Source: Chloranthus sessilifolius (Eukaryota; Streptophyta; Magnoliopsida; Chloranthales; Chloranthaceae). Taken from it: 64,000 nucleotides of DNA. Position 1 is the first letter of the stretch; the number at the start of each line of letters is the position of its first letter. The stretch lies in the NCBI GenBank assembly GCA_021018995.1, contig CM037587.1:72435604-72499603 (forward strand), in the 5' to 3' direction. Made by a program: the position numbers and the translations under genes. Positions 1 to 11,147 of the stretch are shown one piece after another. The notes under the pieces are model-generated. The model saw only the letters and a list, made by a program, of their open reading frames with translations. It searched no databases and was not told the DNA's origin.

Positions 1-545
1 TCAAAGGGGGTATGGACAAGGGCAGTTGCTTTAGGGTTGGTCTTTTTAGGCTCAAACTGTCCAAGAGAAGGCCTTGATCCTTTCCTAAGTCTCATGAGTG
101 CTGTCAGTTGTTTCAACTTGGAGTTGCCTAACTTCTAGTGAGCACAGTGACTCAGCCAATCCTTAGAACTAGAAGAAATTGCCTTAGTCACTCCTCAAAG
201 GATGGAAAAAAAATTTATAGGCCCAATTCTCACTGGTTATGGTCTTCCTTTGAGCTTTTAAGTATGTCCTCACCTTTTTCTCTCTCTAATGATTCACTAA
301 GTGCTGATACAAGTAAGTTTCCTTGGTGATATCATCATGGAAATGTGAAATATTAAAAGTTTATAATGTCTAAAGTTTGCAGAAATTATAAATTTCTTAT
401 TTTTCATGATTCTTAAGTGAACATAGATCCATTTCCATATTACTCACATGACTCTACTGCACTTAGGTTAACTATTCCATTGGCAGGGTCTGCCTGCCAC
501 ACCCCCAAACCTATGAGGAGCAGTGTCCTCACTGATTCAAAGGTG
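1..545 (-). repeat. Element A: 3' non-coding region (inverted copy of 7155-7690)
   Basis: Read on the minus strand this stretch matches 7155-7690 read on the plus strand, with small gaps. Shared landmarks are a block around 490-540 (CAGTGAGGACACTG, then CTCATAGGTTTGGGG) and a block around 30-150 (TTGGACAGTTTGAGC; GTGCTCACTAGAAG). It is the 3' non-coding part of Athila-like element A, which runs off the left window edge, so the A 3' LTR is not seen. Nothing coding is visible. Confidence 0.75.
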
Positions 546-741
546 TGTGTGCAGCAGGTCCATTATTTGTAAAAAGAAGGGGAATAACATGGAGCAAAAC
601 ACACAACAGACAAAGCAAAATAGTAATGACAAAAGAAGAAAATCTATTAAAAAGGAGAAATATACAAACTAAAAAAAAACAGAAACAAAAGAGTGCAGAA
701 ACAGAAAAAAAATCCTAGGTACAATCTAATCAAAATCTGGA

Positions 742-1338
742 TCAAAACTTGTCCCAACTCATCTTCTTGGCATACTCCTGAAGGTAAGCCTCTTCCTCTT
801 TTTTCTTTCGTTCCCTCTCGTCCTTTTTTTGGGCTGCAGTTTTGGGTATGGTTGGTGCCTTGACCCTCATTTTTCTGGTCTTTAGTTGAGGAGGGATCAC
901 TGAAGATTTATCTGTGGTTGGCTCTGGGGATTTGATAGGACTTTTGCCTTTGGGACTCTTCCCTTTGGGGCCCTTCCTTGGCTGAGGCTGAGGGGAAATG
1001 AGAGGGGATTGGGCTTGTTCTGGCTCAGGAGGGACAACAAGGGATTTATCTTTTACTTTCACCTGAGGCAGGAGAGGACTTTTCCCTTTGTCAAGCTTAG
1101 GGAGAGCCATAGAAGACTTTTCTTATTCCTTTTCTGTAGGAATGGCAGGGCTCTTCCCCTTCACTGGCTGGCTCATTGGTGATGCCTCCTCAGACTGGGC
1201 AGATGTTTCTTTTCCAATTTTTAGAGAGGCAACAGTGTGAGAAGTTCTTTTAGTTGTAACTTTCCTTCTTTGAGGATAGGTTTGTTCAGCAAGGCTTGAT
1301 GAAGGAGTAGCAACAAGAGTCTTGGCACTTGGATCCAT
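742..1338 (-). pseudogene. Element A extra ORF: Lys/Pro/Ser-rich protein, one in-frame stop
   Basis: Reading frame of about 200 residues on the minus strand, starting MDPSAKTLV at 1338 and ending KKMSWDKF at 742. One in-frame TAA at 1125-1123 splits it into 71 and 122 residues. The protein is low-complexity, with repeated KGKSP units, many basic residues and a Lys/Glu-rich C-terminus. No domain is recognised. It lies downstream of gag, where Athila-like elements can carry an extra ORF. A TATA-like box and a repeated word lie upstream (1627-1830), so it may have had its own promoter. Function unknown; a nucleic-acid-binding or nuclear role would be a guess from charge alone. Confidence 0.5.
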
Positions 1339-1626
1339 AGGTGGTGCAGAATCAGAGCTACTGAAATTTTGAAAGAAAAAATTAAGAGCTGAGTCTTACC
1401 CTAAAAGTTAAGGTTCTGTTCAATTTGATGCACGGTAGACAGCAGGAGCTCCTAGTAGGGGGAAACTGTTGATGGAAGCTTTAAGAACAAAAATCCAAAA
1501 TTTCAAAGTGAACGATGAACTGTAGACAGGATGCTGGAGGAGAGAGATTGAGAGGAGTGGGAGCTAGGGTTTCGCTGGCAAGAGAGGAAAGAGAAAGTAG
1601 TAAAGAAAAGCAGCGCGGGGTTGGAT

Positions 1627-1830
1627 TTTAAATATCGCGAGGCTTGGGGCGCTTCAAAAATATCTGCTCGCTGGATAGGCATGAATGGGTCGCGAGATTG
1701 GATGTTCATTTAAACTGCGTGAGGAAACCCTTACAACTATATCTGAAACTCACGACAGCAAAGCAATTTAATTCTTTATGAACTGCGCGAGAGGAAACCA
1801 AACCAAATTTTCAGAACCTCGCGACGGCTT
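1627..1830 (-). promoter_or_regulatory. Possible internal promoter of the extra ORF with TCGCGA-type words
   Basis: On the minus strand an ATATTTAAAA box lies at 1636-1627, about 290 bases before the ORF start at 1338, followed by a CT-rich leader. In and just upstream of the box, at about 1633, 1664, 1687, 1715, 1749, 1782 and 1816, are seven variants of a TCGCGA/CTCGCGA word in both orientations. The words are seen directly; promoter function is inferred from layout. Confidence 0.4.
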
Positions 1831-1839
1831 AAACAGAGT

Positions 1840-2150
1840 CAGAATTCACACGCCCACTAGTCAGCCTTTTGACCTTTGTTTTGTGGGTGGATTCTCTCAC
1901 AGGCTCTCTTCCAGGGACACCCATAAGCATTATAAAACATTCAAAAATTTCCATACTCTCAAAGCATTAAATTCACACAGCATGAAAAGCATTCAAACAA
2001 TACCATCATTATTCAATCACTTGAAATTATCAAACAAAGGGAACAGGAATAAAAGTAGGCATAAAGCACTAAACTCATACTCCAACAAGATCACTAAAAA
2101 TTCCTATAAACAGTAAAATACATAATATACAAAGTGCACAGTTCTTAGCA
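1840..2150. other. Non-coding spacer between gag and extra ORF of element A
   Basis: AT-rich spacer downstream of gag on the minus strand. No protease, reverse transcriptase, RNase H or integrase motif is visible in either strand, so the A copy goes from gag to the extra ORF without pol. Confidence 0.5.
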
Positions 2151-3729
2151 TCAATTCAATGAAAGATCCCCTTCAGGGTTTGAAGATCCATCACCAATCA
2201 AAAATTGGCCCTTGGGATTAACCACTGGTTGACTGGGCAACCTTCCCTCTTCTCTTTTGGCTAAGGTATTCGCTAGTTGGCCAATCTGCTCTTCCATCTT
2301 CTTGATGCTCTGACCATGAGAATTCACAGTCTGAGCCAAGGAACCTGAGTTTCTGATGAGGTCAAGACCTGGTCCTCGAAAGAAGTATTTCTGGGTTGAG
2401 ATGGGGATAAGACCAATTGATTTTGTTACTGATGGGGCTGCTGATGGTGCTGGAATTTAGACCTAGGGGCATTCCCTTGATTGAACTGCTGCAGTGGCCT
2501 TTGAGGTACAGCCAACATCTGCTGGGGCTGCATATAATTGTCTTGCCTCCACCTCAGATTTAGGTGGTCTCTACATTGGTAACCAGTATTTTGGTGCTGG
2601 TAACCATATGGCTGTCTGTTGTAGCCCCCAGATTATTGCTGGCCATAAGATTGAGTAGCAGCAGCATGTTCCAAAACCAATTCAGGATATTGCCCTGCAG
2701 ATGGACATTCCTCCACTGTGTGCTGTGGGGATTGGCATATCAGACATGCCTCCACCACATGAGCAGCCTTTCTGGGTTGCATCACAGTCAGTAATTTGTC
2801 AAACTTCATAGAGAGATTTGCCATCTGCAGCTGCAGGTCATTGTTCCCAGACACGTCACAAACTTTTCCTCTTGTCAATGCAGCAGGCCCCACTTTTGAC
2901 TCAGACTCCTGACTAGTTCTTTCCAAGGATAGCTTTTGAAAAGCATTTTTACTAACACCTCAAACAATTCCCATGCCTCATCAGCAGTTTTGTGCATGTA
3001 TGTGCCACCACAAGAGGCATCAACCATATCTCTACTTTTTTCATCAATCCCATTGTAGAATCTTTGAACAAGCTGCCAGTCTGGGATCTTGTGGTGGGGG
3101 CATTGTTTGAGCATTTCCTTAAACCTATCCCAAGCTTGATTAAAATCCTCAGTTAGGGCTTGGGAAAAAGCAAGAATTGCCTTCCTCAATTGGCTAGTTT
3201 TAGTCTCAGGGAAGAACTTGGTCAGGAACTTGGTCTGCAGGTCTTTCCATGAAGCAATGCTATTGTTGGGAAGAGTGGTCAACCAGGTACTGGCCCTATC
3301 CTTCAGAGAGAAGGGAAAGAGTCTGAGCCTAGTAGCCTCAGGTCCCAAACTAGTGATATTAAAAGTGGTGTACACAGCCAAGAACTGGTCAATATGCTTG
3401 AAAGGGTCCTCCTTGCTAAGCCCATGGAAAGAGGGCAGCATCTGGATGATTGAAGTTTTTATTTCATAATTCCCCTGAACATCAGGGAATTGAATGCTAA
3501 AAGGGGAGTTATAGTCATCCAGAGCATTCAACTCCTTGAGAGTTCTGGGTTGTTCTTCACCCATATTTAGCATCGCAGATTCACTTGGGGGCTCTCCTGT
3601 GGTGTGCCTGTCTCTTCTAAGTCTCCTTCCCCTTTCTAACTCAGGGTTAAGAGGCTCTAAAGTAGGGCTGAGAGATCTCCTCCCTAACATACAAGCACAC
3701 CAACAGCAAGGAAAGCTTCTTACAGGCAC
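2151..3729 (-). pseudogene. gag: Element A gag (Athila-like), frameshifted
   Basis: Retrotransposon capsid polyprotein on the minus strand. The first 284 residues (3729-2875) hold the gag core: RLRLFPFSLKDRASTWL, a KFLTKFFPETKT segment, then QAWDRFKEMLKQCPHH and FYNGIDEKSRDMVDAS, the usual order in Athila-type gag. A frameshift near 2930 moves the frame to 2926-2633, which carries a CCHC zinc knuckle, CLICQSPQHTVEEC. A further piece (2339-2151) has a helical KKMEEQIGQLANTLAKREEG segment, typical of the gag C-terminal part. At least one more break lies between 2633 and 2339. It would build the particle that packages element RNA. PBS and LTR lie just upstream (4032-4049; 4059 on). Confidence 0.85.
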
Positions 3730-4031
3730 ATTGCAAATGAATAACTTTACAATTAATAAATTTATCTAACTAATTTATAGCTATTCAAAGAATACATTTA
3801 CAACTATCCTAGATACTGCTAGAGAATTTTCAAGAAAGATAGACAGAGTTTTAAAAATTAGAGAGTTTGCAAACAGAGGTAGCTAAGCTCCAATTGCAGT
3901 CCAACTGTCCTTCACTACTGCTATCTAGATCTGAAAAAAAAATTTACAAATACATCAGCAGTATCAATTATTCTTAACTACCAAAGAATAATAAAACTAC
4001 AAAAACTTAGGGTCTACTAATAGATCAACTG

Positions 4032-4049
4032 TCCCCAGCAACGGCGCCA
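4032..4049 (-). promoter_or_regulatory. Primer-binding site of element A (tRNA-Asp type)
   Basis: The plus strand reads TCCCCAGCAACGGCGCCA, matching 17 of 18 bases of the 3' end of plant tRNA-Asp (one G-to-A change). On the minus strand this is the TGGCGCCGTTGC-type PBS of Athila-like elements. It fixes the orientation of A and places the 3' end of its 5' LTR at about 4059. Confidence 0.85.
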
Positions 4050-4058
4050 AAAACTTTT

Positions 4059-5570
4059 TGCTACCCAGCTATGCTTTCTTTATTTGTTTGTGGTAAAAGA
4101 AATTTAAAATCAAAATAAAAGAGGGGATGAAATCAGCACAACTAAGAATTCCTAGACCTGCAAGATACAGGGTCCATTGTGGTAAGTTTTGATAAGTAAG
4201 AGTTTGTCCCACAGGGAAAGATGATCTATAGCTCCAAGGGAGCCATCTCTAGTAGTCCCTCCAGATCTGACTACAAATTTGGCAGTCCTTAAGGGAAGGG
4301 AGTTTAACGTCACTTAGTTTACAGATCCTAAGGTAGCCTAATGTCTAAACTACAGAAAGGGTTGAGAGGATGGATGGAGTGTGGAAAATAAATATAAAAG
4401 GGTGAGAAGTATGTTATTGAGCCTAGATCAAAGGAGTTTTGTAACTCAGATTCAGATCTGATGTTATAAAAATCCTATCCAATGGCTACGTTATCACCAC
4501 TGAGGAGAAAGAATCCAACCCATCTCTCTGCCATGATTCAATCCCTTAAGGTTATAACATGTCCACTCAAATGGTCACAGACTATCCCATAGGGGAACCA
4601 CAATCCAGGGATGGGTCAAAACAAGTTAATCATTATAGGCACTATTTCATCCAGGCTACCAGCTCAAGAATCCATAGGGAACCTCGACCTCTAAAGCTCT
4701 ATGTGTGGGGCTAAGGCTGTATAGGACCATGATAGCCTAGACACATAGAACCAGCAAGAGATTGAGTACAACCTTCGATCTAGCTGTCCATTACTTAAGT
4801 GAGGCTACAATGGTCTAGTCACAAGCCTACAATCTTTATAACCAGATCAGATCTAACATCTGATAGCGGATCTATACAAATATAAGGGAGTCTGCCTCTG
4901 TACAATCTCCCACCAGGCTAATACAAGCTCAGGTGCAGAGAAGAAGGATCAATCTTGGATCGGTGGATTAGAATCACCCTAAGGCTATAACCTGTCCACT
5001 TGAATGGTCACAGACTATCCCAGAGGCTATCCTCCTCACGGAGCCCAAGACAAAACAGGATTATCGCTGCCACCACCATGGTCATAAGGCTACCAGCTCA
5101 AGCTCCCATGGGGATTTCAGATCTAGTGGGTCTTGTGGTGGGGCTAAGGCTGTATAGGACCATAATAGCCCAGACACACAGATCACTTGGATCTAAGTGG
5201 CCCTTAGAATCAGTCCTCCATTGCTTTGAAATACAGCCAAAGAACTGGCAGATCACAAGGCAGTAGCCTTGCACAGAGCAGATCGCATTCAAACATAAAT
5301 CCCATAATGTAAAAATCCTATTACAAAACTTCCATTAAACTAGTTCAAAATACATACAAAGACATAGCCAGCAAGTGCTGGACTATGGAGAGAAGGAAAA
5401 AGAAAAAGAAAACTACTTACAGCTACAAAAGAAAAGAAAAACGATCTCAGATCAAATCTCCAAGAGATGAGACGTGTTCCCAGATTTGTTCCAAGATTTA
5501 TTCCCCACCCCCCTCTCTAAACCTAAGATAAGTATGGGTTTATATAGCAGTGGTGTGGCTATGTCTTTGT
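4059..5570 (-). mobile_element. Element A 5' LTR (truncated in U3)
   Basis: Minus-strand LTR ending in CA at 4059, nine bases before the PBS. A TATATAAA box lies at 5548-5541. The part from about 4140 to 4290 is homologous, inverted, to 10980-11110 in the LTR of element B: both have CCTGCAAGA, GTAAGTTTT-like and CCACAGGGAAA blocks in the same order. Only a short piece upstream of the TATA box remains; near 5570 the sequence passes into the plus-strand coding remnant of element B. The right boundary is approximate. Confidence 0.65.
4545..5270. repeat. Internal tandem duplication in the A LTR, period about 430 bp
   Basis: Blocks at 4548-4600 and 4981-5030 match closely (ATGGTCACAGACTATCCCA in both), and so do blocks at 4660-4750 and 5090-5180 (AGGCTACCAGCTCAAG; GGCTAAGGCTGTATAGGACC). 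The two copies are offset by about 430 bases and lengthen the R-U5 part of this LTR. Confidence 0.75.
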
Positions 5571-6765
5571 ACACCCCACTACACGATTCTCCACATCCCA
5601 CCTCTCGACAACCTATCCATTCACTCACCCCACCTTTTACCTATACCCACACTCCCCCTTTCCAACCAATTCCACCAATCAAACTCACAGCCCCTGTTGC
5701 ACCTGATCCTTTACCCCATATTCTCAACCTGTTACTTTCCCTTCAATCTCAGGTGCTGGCCAACGCCCAAACCCAATCATCAATTGAGGCCACACTCCAA
5801 GCCATGAACTCCACACTTCAAAGTCAATCCTCCCTTCCAGCTAGCCTACAAGCCATCCACTCCACCCTGACACTTTTAACCCAACCTTCCCAACAACCAC
5901 CTATCCCTATGCCCACCCATGTACCTCCCCCACCCCTCTCTCCTATTGTACCCATCCTAGACCTCCCTCCAACCACCCATACCAATGCCTCCCCTCAAAC
6001 TGAACCTGACCCTAAACCAAGACCCCAGCCTGCCCCTATCTTGCCTCCCATTATTCCCCTACTTCTGCAAACTACCCTCACATAATCCCGACCTAATCTC
6101 CCACCTATTGTAGTTGCCTCTGATGTTGCCATAGATGTGGAAGACCTAATCCCTACCTCCTCAAACCCAACCCAAGTTGACCTAGATACTAACCTTGAAC
6201 CCTCTCAGTCCATACTCCCTGCCTCTTCTTTCCCCTTGCCTCCTCTATACTCTACCCTCCTCCATGTCATGAAACAAAACCCCTACCTCAAGAAGGATGT
6301 TGTCCGAGGAATGGCTGCCCTCCACAGATCAATTGAGATGCCCTATGAAGCAAAGATCGAGCAAATGATTGTAGATTACAACTATAAGATGATGAAGATT
6401 TCAAAGGGCTGGCAACAAATTTTACTGCAATTGGAAGTTCATATGCTAGAGGTAGCAACAGAGAACTGAGAGCAGATGGACTTGAGAAAAGGCTAGCTGC
6501 CGCTAAAGAGACCACAAAGGCTACAAGGGACCTCTATGAAAGTAGAGTTCTCTATGCTAAAACAAAAGCAGAAATCCTCGAAAGAAGAGTGACTGAACTG
6601 ACTAGCACAATACCTGCACAAGCCCCTACCCCTCCTGCCAGTTCACCCTCTCAGCACGCCGAAAAAGGGAAGGAGACAGCTACCCAGTCTGAGGACGTAG
6701 CTCCCACCAAAATGCCTATGACAGCTGAGAGGAAAGTTGAGCTGAGAGCTTATGTTTCCCAATAA
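5474..6765 (+). pseudogene. Element B extra ORF: Pro/Thr/Ser-rich protein with coiled-coil tail, broken
   Basis: One plus-strand frame runs 5474-6469 with an in-frame TAA at 6083-6085. A shift near 6460 leads into another frame that ends YVSQ at 6765. The first 200 residues are rich in Pro, Thr and Ser with repeated LQA.NSTLQSQ-like segments. The middle has KDVVRGMAALHRSIEMPYE. The tail (LEKRLAAAKETTKATRDLYE, then AKTKAEILERRVTELTST) reads as a coiled coil. The true N-terminus is lost: the first residues overlap the LTR of element A. No known domain. It lies where A carries a different Lys/Pro-rich ORF, so extra ORFs in this family are variable. Confidence 0.5.
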
Positions 6766-8829
6766 GGATTCAACCCTGATGGAATCTTCAATTCTAACTT
6801 TGAGTAGTTTTAGATTGCATTTCGAATTGCTCCCTGATATTTTAGGCTTGCTACACTTAGTTAGGATGTTTTTGCATAGTCTCTTTATAGATCTTTTTCG
6901 TTTATATTGTACATATTTTGGTATTCTTCAATGGATTTTCTCTTTAGTCATTTACTATGATTTTCTTGCTTTCTCTCTATTTCATTCTGTGCTTTCCTGT
7001 CCTTATTTTGTTTGTTATAATTACTACTTGTTCTTATTTTATATGTGTATTGGTGTTCTTGGTTTCGGTAAGTGTCTAATTGCTTATTGTTTTTCTTTCT
7101 TTCTTTGCTTCTCTGTATATATATTTTTCTCCTGCTACACATCTCTTTATCTCTAAATCAGTGAGGACACTGTTCCTCATAGGTTTGGGGTTGTGGCAGT
7201 TTGCCAACAGAGTATTTAATGGTAGTGCAATAAGGTTTTAATAGAAATTGAGGAAATAAAATAATTTCCCACCTGAATTTTTTTATAGAGGAAATTGAAA
7301 ACTTTTTTAAAACTGAAACATGTTATAGTTCTAACATTTTCATGAAGCAAATGTCAAGAATTTTCAAAAATCAGTGCTTAGTGAACTTGAAAAGAGAGAA
7401 AATTGTGAGGATAACCCCAGAAATCTGATGAAAGACCATATCCAGTGAGATTTGGGCCTAAAAATTTTTCTTTAAAGAGTGTTTGGTAATTTCTTCTGCT
7501 CTAAGGACTGATTGGATCTACCTGTGCTCACTAGAAGATAGGCAAATCCAAGTTGAAACAGCTTGACAGCACTCATGACATGAAGGACATGAAGTAAGGC
7601 CATCCCTTGGACAGTTTGAGCTAAAAATTTCCCACCTTTGAACTGCCCTTGATACACACTTTTTGAGCCTTAAAAATACTAATTTTCTTTGATGAAAACC
7701 AGAAAATTTAAATCCAAAACCTCTTAACCTATTTCAGTTCACCCTCAATCTGAGAAATCAAGAAATAGGACGAGAAGTGAGACTAAAGGAGCTGGTTTGA
7801 TATTTGGTTGAAAAATAAAGAAAATACATTTGAAAGGAAGTGTGATATATAGTTGTGGCATTCTAGCCCATGAAAAGAAAAATAGAGAAAAAAATAAAAA
7901 AAGAAAAAGCATACAAAAAGAAAAGAAAAATAGAAAAGCAAAACAAATGAGTGAGAAAGAGAAGTCAATTCATTGAAAGATTAAAATGAGGATTAGAAAC
8001 TGATCACTTCAAATATGAAAATTCAAGAAGTAGATGGATTTATGCTGAAATGAAGGTTGTGAAGTTGCAAATCACCTCCTTACTTTACTAATTTCTCAAT
8101 CTTGAATCCTATTCCACCCTTTTAGTCTTTATAAACTTCACCCATAGGCCACATTACAACCCAATAAAAAGCCCTTACTGATCTGAAATTAATTGAGCTG
8201 TCATGTAGAGATAAGGATTTGTTTGATCTATGGTGAAAAGAGTTAGAAAATTTAAGAAATTGGAGCAATGCCCATGCTCATGCTTGTAGTCCTATTTGAA
8301 GGCTGTAACTGTTCTTGAGCTGTGTTAATTGATACACCCTTCTATTTTTTTTTAGAGTGACAGCCCTGGTGAGCTTTGTGTATGAAATTAGGATTGATGG
8401 GGCATTATCAAAACATGATTCTCAACTTGAGGGTAAGCTTTGCATTAATTTTCATACAAAATGCCTTGACATGAGCTGATTGATTATGTAGGAATTACAG
8501 CATAATTTTTATTTTAAACTGTCATGTGTTTGTTGAGAATCCTCTAAAACTGAATGGACAAGGTGTGGAATGACTTTTATATTGCTTGAATTTTGTTTTA
8601 ACATGTTGCACTGATATTAACTAATTTTATTGGAGAAGTTTGTCGGTAACTTCACTGTAAACCCTCAGGAGACTTCACTCCTCCACTAGGGATCACCTAG
8701 GGGTTTAAAATGCTTCATGCATATGCTAAATGCATTTGTGCTCCCTACAAAAGTGGTACTTTTTATTTTCAATAATCGTTTTTTACTTTCTCCTTTGCTC
8801 AGGGACTAGCAAAGCTTAGGTTTGGGGTG
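6766..8829 (+). repeat. Element B: 3' non-coding region up to the LTR
   Basis: AT-rich, no coding potential. 7155-7690 is the inverted partner of 1-545. The region ends with a purine-rich GCTTAGGTTTGGGG tract at 8814-8827 directly before the LTR start, the position of a polypurine tract in Athila-like elements. A run of A and G around 7860-7960 is low complexity. Confidence 0.65.
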
Positions 8830-9130
8830 TGTTAAGTAGTGAAAAATATCATTTTTCACCTCCTAACCTGACCTTTGGTGGACCCTTGAGCTGACTAAAA
8901 ATGTATTTTAAGTGTATTTTATAAATAAGCAATAAGTTGCAAGATAGTACAGATGTTCACTTAAAATGGCCAAAGAAATAATTTGCTGCTCAACATGTGA
9001 CCTTACAGCCCAAAGGCCAGCCAATCAAGCAGTCCACAAGAGCCTTAGAGATTCATGAGAATGTCTTAAACCCAACTGGGGATGCTTGAGGCCAAGTGCA
9101 GCAGTTGCAAAGAATAAAGATTGAATCCAC

Positions 9131-9873
9131 CAAGAGGTTGTCGAGTGTTGAACAAATAAAGAACAACTCACTTGAGAGGTGTGCCAGCTGTGAAAGCACT
9201 GAAAATAAGCTGTCGAGAGGTTCCATGAAGCTGGTGAGAGCTCCCCAACACCTGTCGAGAAGTTTTGAAGGCTAATTATAACATGTCAAGAGGTTCTAAG
9301 GAGAAGCTGTAAAGAGATCAAGAGGTTCCATAGCTGTCGAGAGGTTGTGATACAGAGGAGCTAAGATATCGAGAGGTTCTAAAGGTGAAACTGTAAAGAG
9401 ATCAAGAGGATGACAGATCCTATCGAGAGGTTGGAAGCGCAGCAAAAAGATCCTGTCAACAGCATGCCTGGAGGTGTAGAAGAAGTCGAGAGGTTCCAAG
9501 TACATCTCGAGAGGTTCAGCTGAACCTGTCGAGTAGTCCAATCCAACCTGTCAACAACTTGCTTGAAGCTATGCTCATTCTCACAAGGATTGAGCCAGCC
9601 TGTAGAGAGCTTAGTGGTAGTTTGTATAACCAGTCAATAGGTTGATTATAACCTGTCGAGAGGGTGAATGGAGAAATTGACAGAACGGCGAAACAGGCTT
9701 CCAATCCTATCGAGATGTTTCAGTCCTGTCGAAAGCCACAAAGATCCTGTTGACGAGTCATCAAAACCTATTGACTAGTGCAATTCAACTCATCGAGAGG
9801 TTCCCAAACCTATCGAAATGAAAAATAAGGAGACAAAGAACCTGTCGAGAGGTTCCCTGAACCTCTCGACACT
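9131..9873 (+). repeat. U3 array of about 20 CTGTCGAGAGGTTC words
   Basis: The word (C/T)TGTCGAGAGGTTC and close variants recur about every 20-60 bases, e.g. near 9211, 9251, 9333, 9366, 9421, 9484, 9505, 9651, 9793 and 9843; the last is followed at 9859 by the inverted form AACCTCTCGACA. The full word GAACCT.TCGA.AGGTTC is nearly its own reverse complement. The array is in U3, about 275-1020 bases upstream of the TATA box at 10148. Spacing is irregular, so it is an interspersed array, not a simple satellite. Confidence 0.85.
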
Positions 9874-10147
9874 CGAATTAGGGACTTCTTAGCACGTTTC
9901 TTCAACAGCTGCCAATTTCAGAAGCCTGTGCACACATCCCAAAGCACATCAGCGACCCCTGGGGGTATTTTTGGCATTCAACTATGCATAATCAGAAACC
10001 CTAACTACCTCATGTGTATTTTCCAATTATGAACCAATGGGAAAAGAGCTTCTAGAAGAGAAATCAGCCACATCAGCAGCCCAGAATAACAGAATTATTC
10101 TCTTGGGCTCTGATTGGCTGAAATGGATCTGAGACTGAGGGAGAAGG

Positions 10148-10156
10148 TATAAATAG
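10148..10156 (+). promoter_or_regulatory. TATA box of element B LTR
   Basis: TATAAATAG followed by a CT-rich leader (10195-10270). It is the only good TATA match in this LTR and separates U3 from R. Confidence 0.65.
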
Positions 10157-10587
10157 AAGAGAGCTTTTACAGAAGAACCATCCAGAATTTGAGAGAACCA
10201 TCGCTTAGTTCGAGATCCATTTTCCCTCCAAGAACTCCCTCGCTCTTCCTTCTTCTCCCATTCTCTCTTTAGCCAATCATGAGTGGCTAAACTCTTTTCA
10301 ATAGTTAGGGGTGAGGTCTCAAGCTATAAATCGAAAGTTTCATTAGCTTGTAAAGGATTGTTTATTGCACAGATTGCACATCTGAGCACAATAAGATTGT
10401 ATGTTTGCAATATAATTGTGGTTTTTAAAGGTGATTCTAATCTATATTTCACTTCTTCATATTTAATTTTCTTAGATTTGATAGCCCTGTGGATGCCAGC
10501 CAGAAATGGAGAGTTGGTAGCCTAGCATCTGCAATGGTTTGCCTGTTCCAATCAAGACCAATAGATTGGAGCAATTTCTAGGATGAC

Positions 10588-10662
10588 CTGTATCCAGTAG
10601 AAGGGCAGATCATAACCTTAATACTGTATCCAGTAGAAGGGCATATCTTAACCTCAGGATTG
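10588..10662. repeat. Short tandem repeat in the B LTR
   Basis: Two copies of CTGTATCCAGTAGAAGGGCA, each followed by a T-AACCT segment, with a period of about 36 bases. Confidence 0.7.
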
Positions 10663-11147
10663 CTTTGATTCATTGGTAGAAATTAGATTCTTATACCTTA
10701 CATCTACCAGGGGAACCCGGGGAGCTGGTAGCCAGATAGGATTGGTGCAAATTTGTCCTCTACACTGCCTTTGATTCCTTTGATTTTCAGTAAGAGACCA
10801 AGACCCCTAGCTGATGTTCTCCATCTTTTGAATTTTCATCTTTATTCTATTCACCCTCATCTCTGTGTTTGATCAGATCTGAATCAATTGCATTTAACTT
10901 TTGTAGTCTGTAGTAAAAGTGACAACAATCAAAAACCTCTCCTCTTTCTTGTTTTAGTTTAGCTTAAATTAAGATAGAGTGCCAGATCTACCATAGATCT
11001 GGAGATTTACTATAGTTAAACCACATTTCCCTGTGGACATACCCTTACTTACCTTTTAAAACTTGCTACAACAGCCCTGATTCTTGCAGGACTGGTTGCT
11101 CACCTTGATCCCTTACATCTGTAGTTTGAGCCTCTTAGTTCGCTGCT

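Larger units (their letters stand above)
8830..11100 (+). mobile_element. Element B 3' LTR (Athila-like, about 2.3 kb)
   Basis: Starts TGTTAAGTAGTG at 8830, just after a polypurine-like tract. TATAAATAG at 10148-10156 marks a core promoter, so U3 is about 1.3 kb. The U3 carries the word array 9131-9873. The R-U5 part (10980-11110) is homologous to the inverted LTR of A. The right end, near 11100, is approximate because no PBS or target duplication marks it. Confidence 0.65.

Noticed and set aside
1361-1399. GTAAGAC ... TTTCAG pair in the leader of the element A extra ORF (minus strand)
   Set aside because: At 39 bases it is shorter than plant introns normally are; site match alone is not enough.
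5000-5266. 88-residue frame inside the element A LTR
   Set aside because: Lies in one copy of the internal tandem duplication; the other copy does not encode it.
6752-7156. 134-residue hydrophobic open frame after the element B extra ORF
   Set aside because: T-rich DNA gives Phe/Leu/Tyr-rich frames; it overlaps the end of the extra ORF in another frame.
9296-9541. Open frame with repeated EPLDLF-like residues
   Set aside because: It is a translation of the TCGAGAGGTT word array; the repeat is in the DNA.
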